Source of the DNA: Notospermus geniculatus
Taxonomy: Eukaryota; Nemertea; Pilidiophora; Heteronemertea; Lineidae
Length of the DNA: 64,000 nt
Assembly: GCA_002633025.1 (NCBI GenBank)
Contig: NMRB01000328.1
Location: 66,532-130,531 of the forward strand
Direction: 5' to 3'
Shown: in pieces, positions 31,899-42,878 of the stretch
Layout: the number at the start of each line of letters is the position of its first letter
Numbering within the stretch: position 1 is the first letter of the stretch
The notes under the pieces: model-generated
Seen by the model: only the letters and a program-made list of their open reading frames with translations
Told to the model about the DNA's origin: nothing
Database searches by the model: none
Made by a program: the position numbers and the translations under genes

Positions 31899-32030
31899 AG
31901 GCTTCCGTTACATAGAAGTATACGGTATACGAAAACACCGATTAACAAAGGCTTCCCGAGGATTCACGACCGTGAAGCCATTGTTCACCAGCGTTTTCGT
32001 ATACCGTATATTTCAATGTAAAGGAAGCCT
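31899..32030. mobile_element. Short fold-back MITE with AGGCTTCC termini
   Basis: AGGCTTCCGTTACATAGAAG and its imperfect complement bracket TATACGGTATACGAAAAC / GTTTTCGTATACCGTATA. It is 132 bp and non-coding. Confidence 0.75.
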
Positions 32031-32566
32031 AAGAGCGACATGCGACTGTGGTTTCGCCAAAGCAGGTCACAAATAATATTGACAGTTCTAGAGGGTGTGA
32101 CGTTGTCTTCTGTTTTTCAGCCAGTGAGTTCAAAACCAAGGGAGCGAAGTCGGGGCGAAACGTCTGACTGCATTAGGAGCCGTTTGTGAATGCAGAGTGC
32201 CGTCTGCGATGCGAGGACGTGGATTGCACATGCCATAGGAATCAATATGGCTGTTACGAGGTGAACACGTGGATTACATTCGATTGTGCGATCAACGTTT
32301 GTGCGTAACGTTTTCGTTTGTGTGTAACTTTTCGCTGGAATCATCTATCGGACTGTGGCGAGGTGAAGACTTATGGATTAATTCTATTTTGGATTATCTA
32401 TAATTGCATATGGAATACATGACATCGTCATGTGAACATCGGAAAAGTCCTCAGCGAAGACGTGGAAACAGGTACAGGATAACTTATTGTGGGCCATTGC
32501 ACAATAGAGCTGAGTTGGAACACCACTTTTGCACTGGTCTAACATGGGGTGAGCAGCGGTGTTCCT

Positions 32567-32674
32567 GGCCCCGTATTCATAAAGCTATACTTAAGTCTAA
32601 GTATACTTATCTTTTGTGTTGAACAAAGGATAAGTGTCATACTTTGACTTAAGTAGTTTTATGAATACGGGTCC
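32567..32674. mobile_element. Short MITE, CCCCGTATTCATAAA family
   Basis: CCCCGTATTCATAAAGCTA and TAGTTTTATGAATACGGG are its inverted ends; the inside reads TTAAGTCTAAG...GACTTAAG. The same family forms the outer element at 48304-48720. Confidence 0.8.
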
Positions 32675-32993
32675 TGGGTAATTTTTTAGGTTGGTTCAGA
32701 TTTTTACACGATCCCCCGTATTTTTTTTGTCATTTTAACACCTGTGGCGAACTGAATGAAACAGCCAATGAAAATTAGGCCACAAAGCATCAACAGCCAA
32801 TGGAAAACTAGGACACAAAACATGGAACAGCCAATGAAAAACGAGAACACAAAATAATAAAAAACCTCCCCAAAGTTTCACATATCTGCTGGCTTGTTTC
32901 ATTCAGTCCACGGTCTATGCCGTTTATTTCAGCTTTTGTTGGCCTTGTCTGTCATTGTAAACGTATTGATGGGTGCCGTGTTGATCAGCAATG

Positions 32994-33375
32994 ATATAAA
33001 AATGAAGAATTTCGAAAACACCTTTTTCATGATCAACTGAGTATTATTGAGACTAGCTTTCGACCCCTACTAGGTCTTCATCAGGTCTGATGAAAAACAT
33101 TGGTTACATGGTATATAAGGCAGAAAACAATGACAGAAATGCAATATAAACAGGATCTGCTACACAAAGGGCAGAGAACAGTGTACACTGTTCTCTGCCC
33201 TTTGTGTAGCAGATCCTGTTTATATTGCATTTCTGTCATTGTTTTCTGCCTTATATACCATGTAACCAATGTTTTTCATCAGACCTGATGAAGACCTAGT
33301 AGGGGTCGAAAGCTAGTCTCAATAATACTCAGTTGATCATGAAAAAGGTGTTTTCGAAATTCTTCATTTTTATAT
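32994..33375. repeat. Perfect 382-bp palindrome
   Basis: The axis lies between 33184 and 33185. By reading both arms base by base I found no mismatch over 191 bp per arm, with no spacer. TTGTTGGCCTTGT occurs as a direct repeat just outside on both sides (about 32937 and 33376). Each arm holds CTGATGAAGACC..GGGGTCGAAAG. Equal open frames on the two strands come from this symmetry and are not genes. Confidence 0.9.
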
Positions 33376-33394
33376 TGTTGGCCTTGTGGGTGTG

Positions 33395-35226
33395 TCAATC
33401 GACCCACGTGACTAGCCAAGCGGATGGCGCGTAAAATGGAAAGCAGTTTTGAGCCAAGCGGATGGCACTTAGAAATTTCATCGCAAGCGAATCTGCATCT
33501 AAATTAGACACGTTTAGAAGCAGGTTCGGCTTGTACGTTTTCGTATGAATGTCTTCAATTTTCAGCGCAGCTGCGGTCATGGCGGTCGACCGGGACCGCG
33601 TAGCTGCTTCCAGAAAGTCAGTGGGCTCCACCCACTGTTCCGCCAAAGGTGATGCTTCGGGTGTATACATGTCCACTCTCGTCTTAAGAAACGTAGGCCC
33701 AGCTCGTACCCCAGGTTCTCATGTATACACATATTGGGCCCTCCCCATGAATGTCTAACCATCTCTCTTTTTCAGCGTCATGTAACTAATCAGTGCTCTC
33801 CATTTCAGAGGGTCTAGCCGTCATTTTAGCAATGCACATTTTGGTCGGTGCGCGCCCGTATAGAGCGCGTAGCATGCCCCGGCGCTCTGTATAAATGCTC
33901 TGCACGAAGGACAGCTGCGGGGGGGGGGTAGGGGGATAACCACATACCGTGCCCTGTATGTACCTAATCACAAATTCATTTCAGGAAAACCAGATATGCT
34001 CACAAGAAGTCTTTTAGCATATTCAGTAGAGCAGATGGGTGAAGGGAATGGGGTGGACTGTGCACACTTCAACTGCATGTGTCGTGACCCTTTTTTTCTT
34101 TTATCAACTCTTTAAGGGGCGTTTATTTTGATGAGCACACTTCTACTGCTTTTGGGAGGTCGTTACTGAAAAAAGGGAAAGGTCATGGTTGAAAAAGGCG
34201 CCATCTTTGAGTTACTTTCTGTAACCGCGGATAGGTGGCGCTCACCTTAAAGAGGCTGTTCCTTCAAACATTACGAAACCAAACGAAATATTGCCATTTT
34301 GAACCAGAAGGCAATCCATTGGGTTACACCATGCAGTTTGTCTTTGAATCAGTTCAAAAAGACAAGAGAAAACAGCGCTTTTTGAACGGGTTCAAATCAT
34401 AATAGGCCAATCTGCACATAACATTTTTTGGGGTGGAGGGGAATGAAGAGATAGGTCCTCGCTGGAGAAATTTCAGATGTGCTATTGGTGGACTTGGGGA
34501 GGTGCCATCATAGCGGTCGGAATTCCTTCTGAAGACCAAACATTCAGTAACTAACACCGCGTTCTGGCAGCGGCCCGCCTATCAGTTTCTGCTTGCAGTA
34601 CAATGGTGAACCAACATGAAAGATGCCACGTGACAAACCACCTTTCTAATTAAAATAATTGAAATTTTAAGATACATTGTATGATAATGATATGAAAGCT
34701 CTCGATGAGAGGAACACACTGCTATAAGTTTTGTTAACGAAAACCTGCAAATAAAAAAGTAGCTAAAACATGACCTTACAAAATTCCTTCTATCAAAGGT
34801 GGATTTCACCGGATTTTCTCGACTTTCATATCATCAGATAGCCAGGAAAATTTGCTATCACATATGTTAGGCCCAGCCTCCTACATTGCATTGGTTTGGA
34901 GGTATCCAAGAAAAACTGCTGTCCATTTATTTTTTGTATGAGTGTACCTGAATCATCTTTCGAAACCAAACACCCGAGTGAAAACGGTAAAATTTGAAAC
35001 ATGTAACTTGACCGTCCGTATCGATAAAACTACAAAAGGTTCATTGAACAAAGGGTAAACGTTCTTCAAATGAATTTTATTCAGTGATCTCAGGTGCCTA
35101 CGTCAGCGGTCCCTGTGATAAGCTGCCGAGTCTGATTCATTCGGGGCAAGTCCACGCTCACGGACGTGACATGTTTTCACTTATTCAGTGCTGTCTCCGC
35201 AAATTTTGAAACCACAGAAAGATGTA
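33395..35226. other. No firmly supported gene
   Basis: A minus-strand frame at 33395-33676 begins ATGGACATGTATACACC and has ordinary amino-acid composition, but shows no splice donor or domain. The rest has a G-run near 33918 and no further signals. Confidence 0.3.
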
Positions 35227-35465
35227 ATACCCTGCATCATGTCAGGCTCTTGTCCTTCTATGCCCCTGGTATGAATTAAGTTCATTGTGATTCATAATTA
35301 GTGCACTGTTTGCTAATTAGTTGCGTCACGGACGTGACATCGCACACGTCACGTCCGTGACGCAACTACATGTAATTAGCAAACAGTGTACTAATTATGA
35401 ATCACAACGAACTCAATTCATACCAGGGGCATAGAAGGACACAAGCCTGACATGATGCAGGGTAC
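35227..35465. mobile_element. Near-perfect fold-back element (239 bp)
   Basis: TACCCTGCATCATGTCAGGC and its complement form the ends; the arms run about 110 bp through TCTATGCCCCTGGTATGAAT to the centre CGGACGTGACATCGCACACG. Confidence 0.8.
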
Positions 35466-35469
35466 TTAA

Positions 35470-36357
35470 TGGTCCTTTGGTGCCATGAGTTGCAGAGACT
35501 GAACTGAACAAGTAAAAAATATCCTGAATTTTACCGTGGACTTGCCCTTCGGTAACTCACGACTGTTTGGACCTAATGCTTCGTGTACATGTCTTTCCCG
35601 TGAAGCGTGATGACCATATATGGCAAACGTTGTGGTTAGTTTGCGGTTTGAGGCCAAAAACCGGGAGGGCTAAATTAGAGGTACACAAACAGGAATTCTC
35701 CCCGCAGATTCAACCTTGATTAGGTAAGAAGTGACAAGTTATAGAATCATTTTCTTGATCCATCGAGAATAAACGGACATTAGCTGAGGTTACACCTGTT
35801 GAAAATACCCGTGTTTTTCCAGATCCGTGTCGAACCCGTGTGTACGAAAAGCCCGGCGAGAGGTCACACCACTACATTTTAGTTAAGTAGCCCGGCGACA
35901 GTTGCGCTGCATGCATTGACTCTTCGGTCATTTCTGTATTGGCACAAATTGTTGGAGGCGCGAAAACGACGTCACTTAATGGCTGCGCCATCTGTCGCCG
36001 TGCGAAGAATTAACGTAAACACGGGGATTTCGAAAAGCACGGCGAGCTTGCCGTGTTTTTCAGACACGGGTTTCTCGAAGCCAAGTGTAACGTTTTTCAG
36101 TGTGGCCGTTTTTCTGTGTGATTCCCATTGTTCGCAACACACTGGGAAACGGACTCGCTGTTTCTCTGTGTGCCGCTCATTGTCAAGTCGCCGCTTATTC
36201 CGTCAATCTATTGTAATGTCACACTGGCACACGGGCCTCACTGAAAAACGTTACCGTAGAGGCCTTAATTAGAAATGTTGGCAAGGAGATTCTTCATGAA
36301 GCAATCGGCATCAGTTTAGTGAGATATCCCTGTACTAAAGTTATAGAATGATTTTTA
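35470..36357. other. Repeat-like DNA with CACGGG words, no gene
   Basis: Words such as CCCGTGT and ACACGGG recur in both orientations (35790-36240), suggesting a decayed fold-back element. No ORF with support. Confidence 0.35.
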
Positions 36358-37090
36358 GCCCGCTTGGCCGCAAGGCCCAGCAGAGCTTATGCTGTGGTTG
36401 GGGCCATTGAGTGGTGGTCTGTCGTGCGTTAGTCCGTACGGCGGTCCGGCAGTATGTCCGTAAACTTCTGGTTTGTTAGCGCTCTAGCGCCTTTATTTTT
36501 TCACGAATCTTTTTGATCTTCGGTGGGTCTATATATGGGCCTAATATCTAGGCCGAGGTCGATTTTGAGCACGATTGGATTCCTATTTTCGCCTCCAGGG
36601 GGCGTTTTGTGAAAACTTTCAAAGGGCTATATTTTGATAATGGCTTGGGCTATCAAATTGAAAGTTTGTACACATGTACTTCTAGGTTATAGAAACTTAC
36701 AGACAAAATTTTGGTGAAATCTGATTCTTGACTTTGCCACTAGGGGGCCAAAACCAAAATCACTAAAAGTGCTACATGTATTTCTCCTTAACCAAGAGAC
36801 AAATTTTTGTCAACTACTTTTTATGGGTATATCTAATAGGGGTACGTAAGATATAGTATTCAAGTTTTTAATTTGACCTACTTTTCAAGTTCACAGAGGT
36901 CAAAGTTCGCCTGAAGTTACGAAATTGGCTCTTTTTGTAATGGTTCAGCCTATTGCTTTGGAACTTTGCACATATCTACTTCTAGGCTGTAACAACTCAG
37001 GTGAACATTCGGCAAATTCTGATTCTTGACTTTGCCACTAGGGGGCCAAACCCCAAGCAACAAAGTGTTATTTCTCCCTAACAAAGTGTT
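36358..37090. repeat. Dispersed repeat family, diverged copy with two units
   Basis: It contains TGATTCTTGACTTTGCCACTAGGGGG twice (about 36720 and 37018) with GAACTTTGCACATATCTACTTCTAGG-like sequence between, matching the layout of 16926-17880. The left end has CCGTACGGCGGTCCGGCAGT, like the CGTCCGT end of the family. Confidence 0.65.
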
Positions 37091-37099
37091 GGATCTTCG

Positions 37100-37260
37100 T
37101 CAAAGGGGCTGGAGGAAAAATGGACTAATGTCCAAATCGTGCATAGTTTGGAAATTATTTGGTCAATTCGGACGAAATTCGCAGTGATGACCCTTCACAC
37201 CAAATGATTAAGAAACAATGTGAAGAGAAATTGAAATATTACGTAACAGTGCCGAAGACA
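37100..37260 (-). pseudogene. Harbinger-like fragment, inverted copy of 42810-42920
   Basis: GGGGCTGGAGGAAAAATGGA through GACCCTTCACACCAA is the reverse complement of 42815-42918 with a few changes. It therefore carries the same short coding piece that begins the Harbinger-like frame at 42879. The two copies face each other 5.7 kb apart, on either side of the transposase/USP locus. Confidence 0.6.
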
Positions 37261-38060
37261 ATGCTTTTTCATTTCTTATCATAAATGCTGCATTTCTTAC
37301 TTAAAATCCATGAGGTCAGTGTGGGGGTACAAGGGCTAGTTACTGAATATGTATGATTATCAAATCATGCTTAGTTCCTATTATAACAGGAGAAAAATGG
37401 GTAATTAGTAGATGATTTTCCACCACCAACTAATTCACGGGTGTGCTCACTAAGAGTAACAGCCTAACTCCAAATAATAAAAGGTGCCCTGGAAAACCAT
37501 GTTATGATTCATTGCGTCACAGTATAAGGCCCAGAGATTCACCTAACTTGAGCATTTGTCCTGCGATGCTTCTTATAGTGTAGCGTTCTTCTTTTCCGAT
37601 CTTGTCCAGTTGAAACGTTTTGAATGTTGTTTGGTGACAATGAGATTGCATCGCATGATGGCAGGCTTTTTCAGATCTGTCTTGGCTCTCTTTTGTCAAA
37701 GTTATAGGTCAGACTATGCATTCAATAGGCCTCTGCTTGTCTGATTTCACCTCAATAGGCATACCCAGCACATAAGCCGTGGTTACACTACATAAAATCC
37801 CCGGGTATTTTGCGGTCACACCTATGAATTGCCGGTGTAAAGTGCTACAGTGTTTCCGTCGGTCAGTGTTTTTTGGACACTGAAATATACTAAGTACTGT
37901 TTTTCAGTGTTCCCCTGAACAGACGCTCACGATGGTAACATTACAAAGCCGTTTTTCAGTGTTGCCACAAACACATACGCACAGTGCGCATACTGCAGTG
38001 TTCGCCCATTTCCCAGTGTTCCCCGCGGAAGTTCGAATTATAAAAGGGGACGATGGGTCG
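37261..38060. other. No gene seen
   Basis: This is intergenic sequence with repeated CAGTGTT(C/T) words around 37850-38020. No supported feature. Confidence 0.35.
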
Positions 38061-38700
38061 TATGCATAAAAATGAAGCATTTGCTTCTAGCAAAAGCAAA
38101 AAGTAAAAGCAGTTGCTTGAAGCCAAAAGTAAAGTAAAAGCAATTACAACATGTACTTGGTTTCATGTATATAATCTTTTACTCCTACTTCAAAGCAAAT
38201 GCTTATACTTGACAAGCATTTGCTTGTTTACCAAAGGTTCTACAGTTGGAGCAATTGCTCAGTATTTATGCATGTGAATTCTAGCATTTGCTAGAAAGGA
38301 ACAAGTAAATAGTAATTGCTTTTTCTACTAGCAATTGCTTTTTAGCAAAAGCATTTACTTTGGGTTTTATGCATACGGATGGAATAATTGCTTCAATTTT
38401 CAAGTAAAAAGTATTTGCTTTTTTATGCATGCATAAAAATGAAGCATTTACTTCTAGCAAAAGCAAAAAGCAGTTGCTTGAAGCCAAAAGTAAAAGTTAA
38501 AGCAATTACTTGGTTTCATCTGCATAATCTTTTACTTCAACTTCAAAGCAAATGCTTATACATTGTACTTGACAAGCATTTGCTTGTTTACCAAAGATTC
38601 TCCAGTCAGATGAATTGCTCAGCACCATGCATATGAGTTCTAGCATTTGCTAGAAAGGAACAAGTAAATAGTAATTGCTTTTCTAATAGAAATTGCATTT
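38061..38700. repeat. Duplicated AAGCAAATGC-rich repeat, about 365-bp period
   Basis: ATGCATAAAAATGAAGCATT starts at 38061 and at about 38425, and both copies run through TTCTAGCATTTGCTAGAAAGG. Each copy is itself partly palindromic (GCAAATGC/GCATTTGC). It ends at the start of the transposase frame. Confidence 0.7.
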
Positions 38701-38702
38701 TC

Positions 38703-40223
38703 ACCTACATATTCTGGCAACAACTTGCCTATAACCTGTTTCATAACTCCAGTATTCCACAAGTAAATGCCTTCAGTGAAAATGAACGGCAGCGATTCAT
38801 TGACGATGTAAAATCGCATGAATCACCATTCCACCGTGAATTGCTCTCCTACTTCAAAGACCCTGTGGATGAATGCAGCCCTCACGAACGCACAGCAGTA
38901 GGCCTTTCTTTGGATTCAAAGAAGGTGAAAGTCCAAAATACTGCAGACTTCGAGATGCAGAAAGATTTGTATTACCCAAAGAAAGGTGGTCATTGTGTGA
39001 CCTTGGGGTCTCTTGTGGATACTTCTGGTCACATTGTTGCAGCATTGCCCATGGCGGCTGCTGCTACCCCTAGATGTGGGGACAGTCAACTTGCAGGCCT
39101 TGAACTCATGTGTCTATCAGACAGTTCAAATGGAATCAAGGGGATACTCTGCGGGTCTGATAATCATTTCATTGTGTTATCTGTTGACAAAGGCTACACA
39201 TTTCAATCCCGTAATTTGAACTGTCCAAATGTTGTCAAATTCAAGGACTGGTGCGAAGAAAATGGATGCCGCATCATATGGCCATCTGAAAAAGACGATT
39301 CAATATTGCAGGTCGTTGATGACAAAATAACCATGATTGATTCTCCCAACAAGGATTCCCTTACAAACAACAGTAGGGCTGTTGTTGGGAAATTGCGCTA
39401 CTGTGTGGAAACATTTCATGGGGCTGTAAGTGATGAAAAAATTCTAGATTCAGTGCCATACCAGTTTCTCTTGCCAACAGGCGAAGCCTTCTGCTTACAG
39501 CATGGCATTCCAATGGAATACAAGGATGAGTCTCGACTCTCTCTGATTTGGTTCTCGGCTGTGAACTTGTACAACATGTTTCACCCCAAATTCCATCTTA
39601 CATCAACTGATGCTCAGCAGGTACAGTTTGCTGAGCTGGTCAAACAAAGGTTGAACTTGGAGAACTTCTTGACAGACACTGATGTACAGTTTTCTATAGA
39701 TTTACATACTTTTCCAAGGAGGAGTTCAACTAGATGGCAAAGCACCAGAGCAGAGAATGTTGGGATATTGAGGTCACAGCTCCAACTTCCGTGTGTTGCA
39801 ACTGAGCAATTCGATGTTTTCCAAGAACTTCCCCTGGGACCATATCATGTGAGAAGGGCACTTTCATATATCACTCATTGTCGCCAAGTTGAGGTGGGCC
39901 AAGAGATTGACAGTTTTGACTCTATTGGACAGTACTGGAATGCCATGGAAACTCCTCCAGTGTCAACCCAAATATATCACACTACTATTGTTGATGAACC
40001 AGTGGGATGGAATCCTGATAAATACATGTACTTTCCTTGGCCTTCTTCTGGGCTGAAGTTAGTGACCATGAAAATACCCTCAGCCAATCGAACCAACAGG
40101 AATCCATCAAACTTCAAATGTCACTCCCATGTTGGCATTCAGTGGGGAGCCAGTGGACTACCTTGGGTTCACAGGGCCACTGAGATTTTTGTGTGGCTGG
40201 AAGTGCGAGTCAAATTCTCCTGA
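38703..40223 (+). CDS. DDE transposase (DDE_Tnp4-like), first part of a transposase-SWIM-USP locus
   Basis: The frame is open from about 38703; no ATG is decisive and an upstream exon is possible. Recognisable blocks are a first acidic residue in VGLSLDSKKVKVQ, a QKDLYYPKKGGHCVTLGSLV segment, VDKGYTF (the usual second D before GY), and NSRAVVGKLRYCVETFHGAV, which matches the R-x-x-VE block of DDE_Tnp4 proteins. IWFSAVNLYNMFHP closes the domain and PLGPYHVRRA follows. This layout matches a transposase type frequent in cnidarians and marine invertebrates, usually ending in a SWIM zinc finger. The frame stops at 40223, but the SWIM-like motif and a USP domain continue in the +1 frame from about 40129. 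One frameshift in 2.6 kb suggests recent decay or an assembly error. Confidence 0.7.
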   Translation, partial: TYIFWQQLAYNLFHNSSIPQVNAFSENERQRFIDDVKSHESPFHRELLSYFKDPVDECSPHERTAVGLSLDSKKVKVQNTADFEMQKDLYYPKKGGHCVTLGSLVDTSGHIVAALPMAAAATPRCGDSQLAGLELMCLSDSSNGIKGILCGSDNHFIVLSVDKGYTFQSRNLNCPNVVKFKDWCEENGCRIIWPSEKDDSILQVVDDKITMIDSPNKDSLTNNSRAVVGKLRYCVETFHGAVSDEKILDSVPYQFLLPTGEAFCLQHGIPMEYKDESRLSLIWFSAVNLYNMFHPKFHLTSTDAQQVQFAELVKQRLNLENFLTDTDVQFSIDLHTFPRRSSTRWQSTRAENVGILRSQLQLPCVATEQFDVFQELPLGPYHVRRALSYITHCRQVEVGQEIDSFDSIGQYWNAMETPPVSTQIYHTTIVDEPVGWNPDKYMYFPWPSSGLKLVTMKIPSANRTNRNPSNFKCHSHVGIQWGASGLPWVHRATEIFVWLEVRVKFS

Positions 40224-41325
40224 CATTGGGTCCAGAATGCTAGTTGGCGATTCTCATATAATGGCATTGCTGATTCTGCTTTGCGCAGATCTGTCAAACT
40301 TCATGCCTGTGCTTCGAAGGACATTTCTCGCAGATCCTAAAATGCCAGTCATTCTGCAGCCAAACTTCAGGGGTTCATCAGGTGGAAGTAGACCACCACC
40401 TGAACCACATGCAACAGACCAGTGGTCAGAAGATCCAGAAACAAGTAGAACATGTAGGAATACAGAACCAATGGAGACAGATGATCTACATGTAAGTGAT
40501 AGGGACCCTTGTCCTTACCAGGGTTTCGTCAATGATGGCAACACATGCTATTCTATCAGTGTACTGCAGTGCTTGAAGGGAATTAAAGTTCATGAACATT
40601 TGAATCAGAATCCCAATGACATGAATGATGTTGAGAAAATAGTGATTGACCTGTGTCAGCAAAATGGGAATAGAAGTGTAATTCCTTTGGTGAGGGCAGT
40701 AAATGGATCACAGGCCCGGACAGCATTTCCTCTTGGACAGTTCCAGGATGCAGGGGAGTTCCTGATTATACTGTTGAATCAAATCAGGATTGAGGATGGT
40801 TTCCTGACAACCTGGCCGATACAACTTGAATGCCCCCAGGGACATGTCGGACTGCAAATGGGGACTATGATCTTGCAGTTGAGCTGTCCTGCTGAAGCAG
40901 GAGTTGATGGAGCTGACATCCACCAAATGTACGTCGATCACTTCAACAGAATTGATCCAATCGCACTGCAATGCAATCATCCTGTGCGACATAGAATTTG
41001 CCGCCGTGAAGGCTTCGGCCTTCAGGTATGTGTAGAGGGCCAAATTACAGTTATAGAAATCAATCGGAATTCTGATGGATCTCAAAAAATCATGACCAAA
41101 ATTCGTCAATCCAATGAACCATTGCTCAATCCAAATCAAACCTTAGTTGCCTGTGTGTGCCATGTTGGAAATCAAGTAAATGTTGGACATTGGATTTGTT
41201 TCATAAAAGATGACGATGACATGTGGTGGCGCTTGGATGATGATCACCAGCCAATTCATCAGTCTCCTTGGGATGCACAGGGTCATCAGCTAACTATGAA
41301 CATTCTGTTCTTTTCATACCGATAA
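40129..41325 (+). CDS. SWIM-like motif plus USP-type deubiquitinase domain (C19 family)
   Basis: The start of this frame (CGWKCES..GSRMLVGDSHIMALLILL) resembles a degenerate SWIM finger, the expected C-terminus of the transposase upstream; two of four ligands look lost. A proline-rich linker (SRPPPEPHA) follows. The USP domain starts with YQGFVNDGNTCYSISVLQCL (Cys box, catalytic C in NTCY), then QFQDAGEFL (QDAHEFL-type block) and ends with VGHWICFIKDDD..WWRLDDD (His box and acidic residue). All three catalytic elements are present. It would remove ubiquitin from a target. At about 285 residues the domain is near the lower limit for USPs. It stops at TAA 41325. Fusion to the transposase is inferred from frame overlap and the SWIM motif. 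Confidence 0.75.
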   Translation: MLAFSGEPVDYLGFTGPLRFLCGWKCESNSPDIGSRMLVGDSHIMALLILLCADLSNFMPVLRRTFLADPKMPVILQPNFRGSSGGSRPPPEPHATDQWSEDPETSRTCRNTEPMETDDLHVSDRDPCPYQGFVNDGNTCYSISVLQCLKGIKVHEHLNQNPNDMNDVEKIVIDLCQQNGNRSVIPLVRAVNGSQARTAFPLGQFQDAGEFLIILLNQIRIEDGFLTTWPIQLECPQGHVGLQMGTMILQLSCPAEAGVDGADIHQMYVDHFNRIDPIALQCNHPVRHRICRREGFGLQVCVEGQITVIEINRNSDGSQKIMTKIRQSNEPLLNPNQTLVACVCHVGNQVNVGHWICFIKDDDDMWWRLDDDHQPIHQSPWDAQGHQLTMNILFFSYR

Positions 41326-41329
41326 ATCA

Positions 41330-42810
41330 CTGTTTAGCCTGGATTTCAAACTGCTGTTGGCTCTTGTCTGGGATGCAACACTGTCATATTGGATTACTGA
41401 CATGACGAGTTGAATCTTGTGGTGTTTGAATATTGACTGAGAGTGAGGGTTGGTAAGTTGGTTTTGTCCAATCATCTTGCACAATTCCTCTACAACATAA
41501 TCTTCCCATTGCACGACATGCCACCTGGAGTGGTTATTGCCTGAGGTCTCACTCTTTTACTCTTGACAGACTGACCCATGGTATTGGTGCCATTTTTACG
41601 AACTGGAACCTTAAGTCCTGAACACACTGACATGATTAATCACGTACATGTATTGTCACGAACGACGCGACAAAACTATTGTATTCATAAGGATGAAACA
41701 AAGGAATTTGTCGCATCACTCATGCAATCGTGGTGGAAATCGCGTCAGTGTGTTCAGGCCTTATGTCTCAGTCCTTTTGCAACCAGAATCACTTCAACTC
41801 TTTTTTGGAATTTAGGTTCTTTCTAAAAAATCCAAAAGTATTATGTAACCATGAATGACCACTAATCTGACCATGATACTTAGTATTCTCATAGTTGTCC
41901 GAGAGAGATTCTCCTGATTTTAGTCTGAACTTTGTGTAGATTTTCTTGTCAATATTTTGATCACCCTGTGCACCTATTGCATATTGTATATTTATAGCCT
42001 ACATTTTCAAAATGGCACGAAAGGGGAAGAGGACTGGATAAAAGGGCATAGTTTTATTACGCTGCATACAATTATTCCAGATTGGAATTGTGTTGGTTAC
42101 CTGTGAGGTCCTGGGTTCGATTCCCAGTCGGACCGGGGCACTAACGCGATGGAGAGGACGAATCCCTCTGACAGTGCAGCTTTTCTCTGGGTGCTCCAGT
42201 TTTCTCCTGCATGCATTACATTGTCCAGTATTGCTTGATGAGCAGCCATAATGCCTTTAGTTGGCTGTGCGCTCCTTGAATAATATTTCTTTAAAAAATG
42301 ACTTCATAGTGCTGTGGAAAGAAACTGCTGGAATGATTCTGGTCACTGCTGTAATGTAGAGCCTTGATCTCTCTTCTCATGTTCATAGGAAGTCTTGTCA
42401 GTGAATTCTTTGTGCCTCACTATTTTATGGGTTAATCCAATCCACTATTGGAATCAAGGCCTGACACAGCTTATTGTCAGCAGTGAGTCATTGATCCATA
42501 ATATGTCTATTTACCAGCTGACCTCAGCTTGGAGTCCGCCAGCCATGACAGGCCTGGATGTATTATATGGGTAATGTTGTGGCTATTCCAGCAGTAGGAA
42601 CACCCCCTAATGACACAAAGTAATTAACTATATTTTAACTTGATTGCACCAAAATATTCCAATGTCTTCAGCAGGAATTGTTTTGAATATTATTTAAGAA
42701 GGCCTATATATCAATTTTGAGTCCAAAAATGATTATTTCTCACATTTTTGGGAGGTTGAAAAAAGCTTTGTTTTAGATAATTAGTATTTAGTTTTTTCTT
42801 TATGCTGTCT
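41330..42810. other. Mostly empty; one SINE-like segment
   Basis: Apart from 42085-42215 (separate entry), I see no supported feature. Homopolymer A/T runs and ordinary intergenic composition prevail. Confidence 0.35.
42085..42215 (+). mobile_element. SINE-like fragment with B box
   Basis: GGTCCTGGGTTCGATTCCCA includes a canonical pol III B box (GGTTCGATTCC). The downstream CTCTGGGTGCTCCAGTTTTC resembles the conserved body shared by several animal tRNA-SINEs. No A box is preserved at the right distance. Confidence 0.5.
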
Positions 42811-42878
42811 CTTAAGCAATTGGTGTGAAGGGTCATCACTGCGGATTTCAACCAAATTGACCAAATAGTTTCCGAACT

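Noticed and set aside
33081-33288. Identical 62-residue frames on both strands
   Set aside because: They are a mirror effect of the perfect palindrome at 32994-33375 and have no independent support.
33285-33312. Active hammerhead ribozyme in the palindrome arms
   Set aside because: An extra A follows the core and no stem III with a cleavage triplet could be drawn; kept only as a motif resemblance.
37850-38050. CAGTGTT words as hAT termini
   Set aside because: They recur in one orientation without a paired inverted end or duplication.
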